From Dehalococcoidia bacterium (GTDB lineage: Bacteria; Chloroflexota; Dehalococcoidia; Tepidiformales; Tepidiformaceae): a stretch of 7,685 bases of DNA. A program made the translations under genes and the position numbers. Location of the stretch: assembly GCA_009838385.1 (NCBI GenBank), contig VXRS01000305.1:13608-21292 (forward strand), written 5' to 3'. Shown in pieces: positions 5,183 through 7,685 of this stretch (its first letter is position 1; every line of letters starts with the position of its first letter). Under the pieces are notes generated by a model. That model saw only the letters and a program-made list of their open reading frames with translations. It did not search any database and was not told the origin of the DNA.

Positions 5183-5884
5183 ATGTCCCTCCTTAGCGAG
5201 ATCCGCGACGACATCCGCGCAACGATGGACCGCGACCCGGCGGCCACGAGCGCGATCGAGGTCGTCCTGTTCTATCCCGGCTTCCACGCGCGCATCGCAC
5301 ACCGGCTGGCGCACGCCCTGCACCGGGGCGGCCTGCCGCTCGTCCCACGAGGCATCATGCAGGTCGTGCGCTTCATCACCGGCATCGAGATCCACCCCGG
5401 CGCGATCATCGGACCGCGCTTCGTGATCGACCACGGTATGGGCATCGTCATCGGCGAGACCACCGAGATCGGCCCTGACGTGACCATCTACCAGGGGGTC
5501 ACGCTCGGCGGCACGAGCACGCGCCGCACCAAGCGGCACCCCACGTTGATCGGCAACAACGTCGTCGGGGCCGGGGCGAAGGTGATCGGCGCCGTCGAGA
5601 TCGGCGAGAGCGCCCGCATCGGGGCGGGTTCGGTCGTCATCACGAACGTGCCCCCGCGCGCGACCATCGTCGGCGTGCCCGGCCACATCGTCGCCTTCCA
5701 CGACGACTCGAACGGCGTGATGCAGCGTCTGCCCGACCCCGAGTGGGATCGGCTGAACCAGCTCGACGAACGCGTCGACGAGCTGCGCGAACTGATCGCG
5801 CACCTCGAGGAGCACGTGGACGGCCTCCACGACGACCACCACTCCGAGGAGCGCTCGCCCGCCGAAGCGCCGCCGCGCAGCTGA
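5183..5884 (+). CDS. cysE: serine O-acetyltransferase
   Basis: Transfers acetyl from acetyl-CoA to serine, giving O-acetylserine for cysteine synthesis in the cytoplasm. The protein has 233 residues and is the short form that lacks most of the helical N-terminal domain of the E. coli enzyme. It starts with a helix DIRATMDRDPAATSAIEVVL, then YPGFHARIAHRLAHAL (typical for the family). The left-handed beta-helix covers about 68-170 with hexapeptide repeats: IEIHPGAIIG, the catalytic histidine in DHGMGIVIGET (His84), then YQGVTLGGT and IGAGSVV, ending in GVPG. The C-terminal 60 residues form a likely coiled coil (WDRLNQLDERVDELRELIAHLEEHV) and a charged disordered tail that ends in Ser, not in the terminal Ile by which E. 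coli CysE binds CysK. ATG 5183 has a ribosome site GAGAGG 11 bases upstream. The cysS ATG follows 2 bases after the stop. Confidence 0.96.
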   Translation: MSLLSEIRDDIRATMDRDPAATSAIEVVLFYPGFHARIAHRLAHALHRGGLPLVPRGIMQVVRFITGIEIHPGAIIGPRFVIDHGMGIVIGETTEIGPDVTIYQGVTLGGTSTRRTKRHPTLIGNNVVGAGAKVIGAVEIGESARIGAGSVVITNVPPRATIVGVPGHIVAFHDDSNGVMQRLPDPEWDRLNQLDERVDELRELIAHLEEHVDGLHDDHHSEERSPAEAPPRS

Positions 5885-5886
5885 CC

Positions 5887-7248
5887 ATGTTCCATCTGCG
5901 CGACACCCTTACCGGTGAGAAGCGGGAGCTTTCGCCCATCGCGGGGGATGTGCGCCTCTATGTCTGCGGCGTGACGCCGTACAGCGAGGCCCACCTCGGC
6001 CACGCGCTCTTCTCGATCGTGTTCGACGTGCTGCGCCGCTACCTCGAGTGGCGCGGCTATGGCGTGCGCCACATTCAGAACTTCACCGACATCGACGACA
6101 AGCTCATCGAGCGGTCGCACGAGACGGGCACGCCCGTTGAGGAGCTGGCCGAGCGCCACTCCGATGCCTACATGGCGCAGCTCACGCGCCTGAACGTTCT
6201 TCCCGCAACGGAGTACCCACGGGCGACCGAAGAGATCCCGAACATCATCAGCTTCATCGAGGGGCTGGTGGGGAAGGGGGTCGCCTACGCCTCCGGTGGG
6301 GACGTGTACTACCGCGTCCGCGAAAAGGCCGACTACGGGAAGCTCTCGAAGCGGGACGTGAACGACCTCCGCAGCGGCGCGCGCGTGGACCTGAGCGAGC
6401 TGAAGGATGACCCGCTCGACTTCGCGCTCTGGAAGGGCGCCAAGCCGGGCGAGCCGCACTGGGACAGCCCCTGGGGACCGGGCCGGCCAGGCTGGCACAT
6501 CGAGTGCTCGGCGATGGCGATGAACGCCCTGGGCGAACAGATCGACATCCACGGCGGCGGCGCGGACCTCATCTTCCCCCACCACGAGAACGAGATCGCG
6601 CAGAGCGAGTCGTTTACCGAAAAGACGCCCTTCGCCAGCTTCTGGGTGCACAACGCCCTTCTCCAGCTGGGCGAGGAGAAGATGTCGAAGTCGGTCGGCA
6701 ACATCATCGGGATCGACGAGGTGCTCGACCGCTACGGGACGGACGCGCTCCGCATGTTCATCGTGACAAGCCACTACCGCAGCCCCGTCACCTACAGCGA
6801 GGAGGCGCTCGACTCCGCCCGCGCGGGCGCGGAGCGGCTGCGGCAGGCGGCGTTCTCGAAGGGCGTCGCGAACGGGCATTCGCTCGACCCGACGGAGGCG
6901 CGCGAGCGCTTCACGGAGGCGATGGACGACGACCTGAACACGCCCCGGGCGCTGGCCGCGCTCTTCGACCTGGCGCGGGCGATCAACCGCGCCCACGACG
7001 AGGGTCATGACGCCGGCGCCGCGCAGGCGACGCTGCGCGAGCTGGCGGGCGTGCTGGGCTTCACCCTGCACGAGCCACCCCACCGCGACGAGAACGCGGC
7101 CCCGTTCGTCGACCTGCTGGTCGCACTGCGATCGGAGCTGCGCGAGGCGAGGCAGTACGCACTCGCGGACCGGGTCCGCGACGGGCTCGTGGAGCTCGGC
7201 GTCGAGCTGCACGACGGACCCGAGGGCACGGAGTGGTCGTTCCGGTGA
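5887..7248 (+). CDS. cysS: cysteine-tRNA ligase
   Basis: Charges tRNA-Cys with cysteine. The protein has 453 residues, normal for this class I synthetase. YVCGVTPY at 25-32 contains the first zinc ligand (Cys27). HLGHA at 36-40 is the HIGH signature. [10 protein letters not shown] at 65-74, [16 protein letters not shown] at 175-190 and [17 protein letters not shown] at 194-210 (zinc ligand Cys207) are family hallmarks. [19 protein letters not shown] at 223-241 supplies the remaining zinc ligands, probably His232 and Glu236, and KMSKS at 265-269 is the ATP loop. The C-terminal helical anticodon-binding part is complete, ending [20 protein letters not shown] and a short tail. The full C-terminus rules out MshC, the related mycothiol ligase with a similar N-terminal motif. 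ATG 5887 begins the normal N-terminus. Translation is probably coupled to cysE, since no clear ribosome site is seen. Confidence 0.98.
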   Translation: MFHLRDTLTGEKRELSPIAGDVRLYVCGVTPYSEAHLGHALFSIVFDVLRRYLEWRGYGVRHIQNFTDIDDKLIERSHETGTPVEELAERHSDAYMAQLTRLNVLPATEYPRATEEIPNIISFIEGLVGKGVAYASGGDVYYRVREKADYGKLSKRDVNDLRSGARVDLSELKDDPLDFALWKGAKPGEPHWDSPWGPGRPGWHIECSAMAMNALGEQIDIHGGGADLIFPHHENEIAQSESFTEKTPFASFWVHNALLQLGEEKMSKSVGNIIGIDEVLDRYGTDALRMFIVTSHYRSPVTYSEEALDSARAGAERLRQAAFSKGVANGHSLDPTEARERFTEAMDDDLNTPRALAALFDLARAINRAHDEGHDAGAAQATLRELAGVLGFTLHEPPHRDENAAPFVDLLVALRSELREARQYALADRVRDGLVELGVELHDGPEGTEWSFR

Positions 7249-7308
7249 GCGAGCGCACAGCAGTCGAAGCGACCGAGCGAAGCGAGCTGAAGTGAGCGAA
7301 CGCCGGGC
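7249..7308 (+). other. purine-rich spacer with short direct repeats and stop/start overlaps
   Basis: The 60 bases between cysS and the OsmC-like gene are built of related units such as GAAGCGA and GAGCGA. The 5' and 3' parts share a direct repeat, GTGAGCGAGCGC at 7245-7256 and GTGAGCGAACGC at 7292-7303. Two tiny ORFs can be read: GTG 7245 to TGA 7295 (16 residues), which overlaps the cysS stop as GTGA, and GTG 7292 to TGA 7312 (6 residues), which overlaps the next start as ATGA. No terminator hairpin with a T-run is present, so cysE, cysS and the OsmC-like gene may form one transcript. Confidence 0.45.
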
Positions 7309-7685
7309 ATGACCACAGGCGAGGGGCGCGGCCTCCGCGATTACCTGCACCAGAAGGCGCGCGCCATGCGTTCCGCGGCGGCGGCGAAGCCGCGCGGCGA
7401 GCAGTGGCGCGAGACAGTCTCGGCAACGTGCGTCGCGGACGACGCGACGGGCGTGCGCAAGCTGCGCATGCGCGACTGGGAGCTCATCGGCGACTCGGGT
7501 CCCGACTTCGGCGGCCAGGGCCTTGGGCCGAGCTCGCCGGAGCTGTTCTGCGGCGTCATCGGCACGTGCCTCACGCACACCTACCTGATCGCCGCCGCCA
7601 CCCTCGACATTCCCCTCGACCGGGTAGAAGTGACGGTCAGCTCGTCGAACAACGACGCCCACTTCCTCGGCATCGAGAGCGACGA
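7309..7685 (+). CDS. OsmC/Ohr-family protein, N-terminal part (3' end outside window)
   Basis: The first 125 residues of an OsmC-like protein; the frame runs off the window edge. After a charged N-terminus (about 1-30) come strands around VSATCVADD and [13 protein letters not shown], then the family signature: [20 protein letters not shown] at 66-85 and [14 protein letters not shown] at 86-99. Cys87 is at the position of the first reactive cysteine of OsmC/Ohr proteins; Cys81 lies close by, and the second catalytic cysteine would be beyond the window. Next is [11 protein letters not shown] at 103-113. Family members reduce organic hydroperoxides using these cysteines, but many members have unknown substrates. 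ATG 7309 is the only start, since an in-frame TGA lies at 7288-7290. No good ribosome site is seen. Its place after cysE-cysS may reflect a shared thiol theme, which is inference. Confidence 0.9.
   Translation, partial: MTTGEGRGLRDYLHQKARAMRSAAAAKPRGEQWRETVSATCVADDATGVRKLRMRDWELIGDSGPDFGGQGLGPSSPELFCGVIGTCLTHTYLIAAATLDIPLDRVEVTVSSSNNDAHFLGIESD

Noticed and set aside
4565..5842. 425-residue minus-strand open frame crossing coaBC, the leader and cysE
   Set aside because: Antisense shadow with Asp/Val/Arg-rich low-complexity sequence. It crosses three plus-strand features and has no family resemblance.
5743..5886. Longer start for cysS within cysE
   Set aside because: The extra 48 residues are Arg/Ala/Pro-rich and overlap the end of cysE in another frame. 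ATG 5887 begins the usual CysS N-terminus 2 bases after the cysE stop.
5887..7248. MshC (mycothiol cysteine ligase) instead of CysS
   Set aside because: The CGVTPY...HLGH motif resembles MshC, but the protein has the full CysS anticodon-binding C-terminus and the Cys[10 protein letters not shown] and [11 protein letters not shown] motifs.
5488..7662. 724-residue minus-strand open frame opposite cysE, cysS and the OsmC-like gene
   Set aside because: Arg/Val/Ala/Leu/His-rich shadow of strongly coding plus-strand genes in GC-rich DNA. It has no recognisable motif, and the plus-strand products are unmistakable.
1..7685. tRNA genes, rRNA, CRISPR arrays, insertion sequences or phage genes
   Set aside because: No cloverleaf-like sequence, regular repeat-spacer pattern, transposase or phage motif was found on reading either strand by eye.

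Overview
The window is a dense, high-GC bacterial chromosome segment, roughly 70% GC by eye (74% counted by hand over 4141-4240). All recognisable genes are core metabolism. The organism is probably a member of Chloroflexota or a similar high-GC free-living bacterium. That placement rests on the style of the proteins (type III pantothenate kinase, the sequence flavour of CysS and CoaBC, frequent GTG starts, weak Shine-Dalgarno sites) and not on a marker gene, so it is tentative. There is no rRNA, tRNA, CRISPR array, insertion sequence or phage gene.

Layout from left to right. (1) 1-756: the 3' part of nuoN, a complex I membrane subunit whose start lies outside the window. (2) 772-1306: two small overlapping genes with lower GC than their surroundings. 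They are a DUF4258-like protein and a 77-residue protein resembling a YgiT/MqsA-type antitoxin without its cysteines, so the pair looks like a toxin-antitoxin relic or relative. (3) 1303-2953, minus strand: proA (proline synthesis), then a conserved-looking but unrecognised 105-residue protein. Its stop codon shares a CTAG with the convergent small gene. (4) 2954-3049: the divergent promoter region between proA and coaX. (5) 3050-5033: coaX and coaBC, overlapping by 20 bases, which carry out the first steps from pantothenate to 4'-phosphopantetheine. (6) 5034-5182: a structured leader of 149 bases containing a possible 20-codon peptide with a Cys-Thr-Cys stretch and a very stable hairpin. (7) 5183-7248: cysE and cysS, 2 bases apart. 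(8) 7309-end: the start of an OsmC/Ohr-family protein.

The right half has a common theme. CysE makes O-acetylserine, the precursor of cysteine. CysS consumes cysteine to charge tRNA-Cys. CoaB joins cysteine to 4'-phosphopantothenate, and CoaX supplies that phosphopantothenate. OsmC proteins are cysteine-based peroxidases. The most interesting candidate is the leader before cysE-cysS, which has the layout of a ribosome-mediated, cysteine-sensing attenuator. The second is CoaBC, where both the Asn of the PAMN motif and the catalytic Cys of the decarboxylase half are replaced (Asp137, Ser170). Neither can be proved from the sequence alone.
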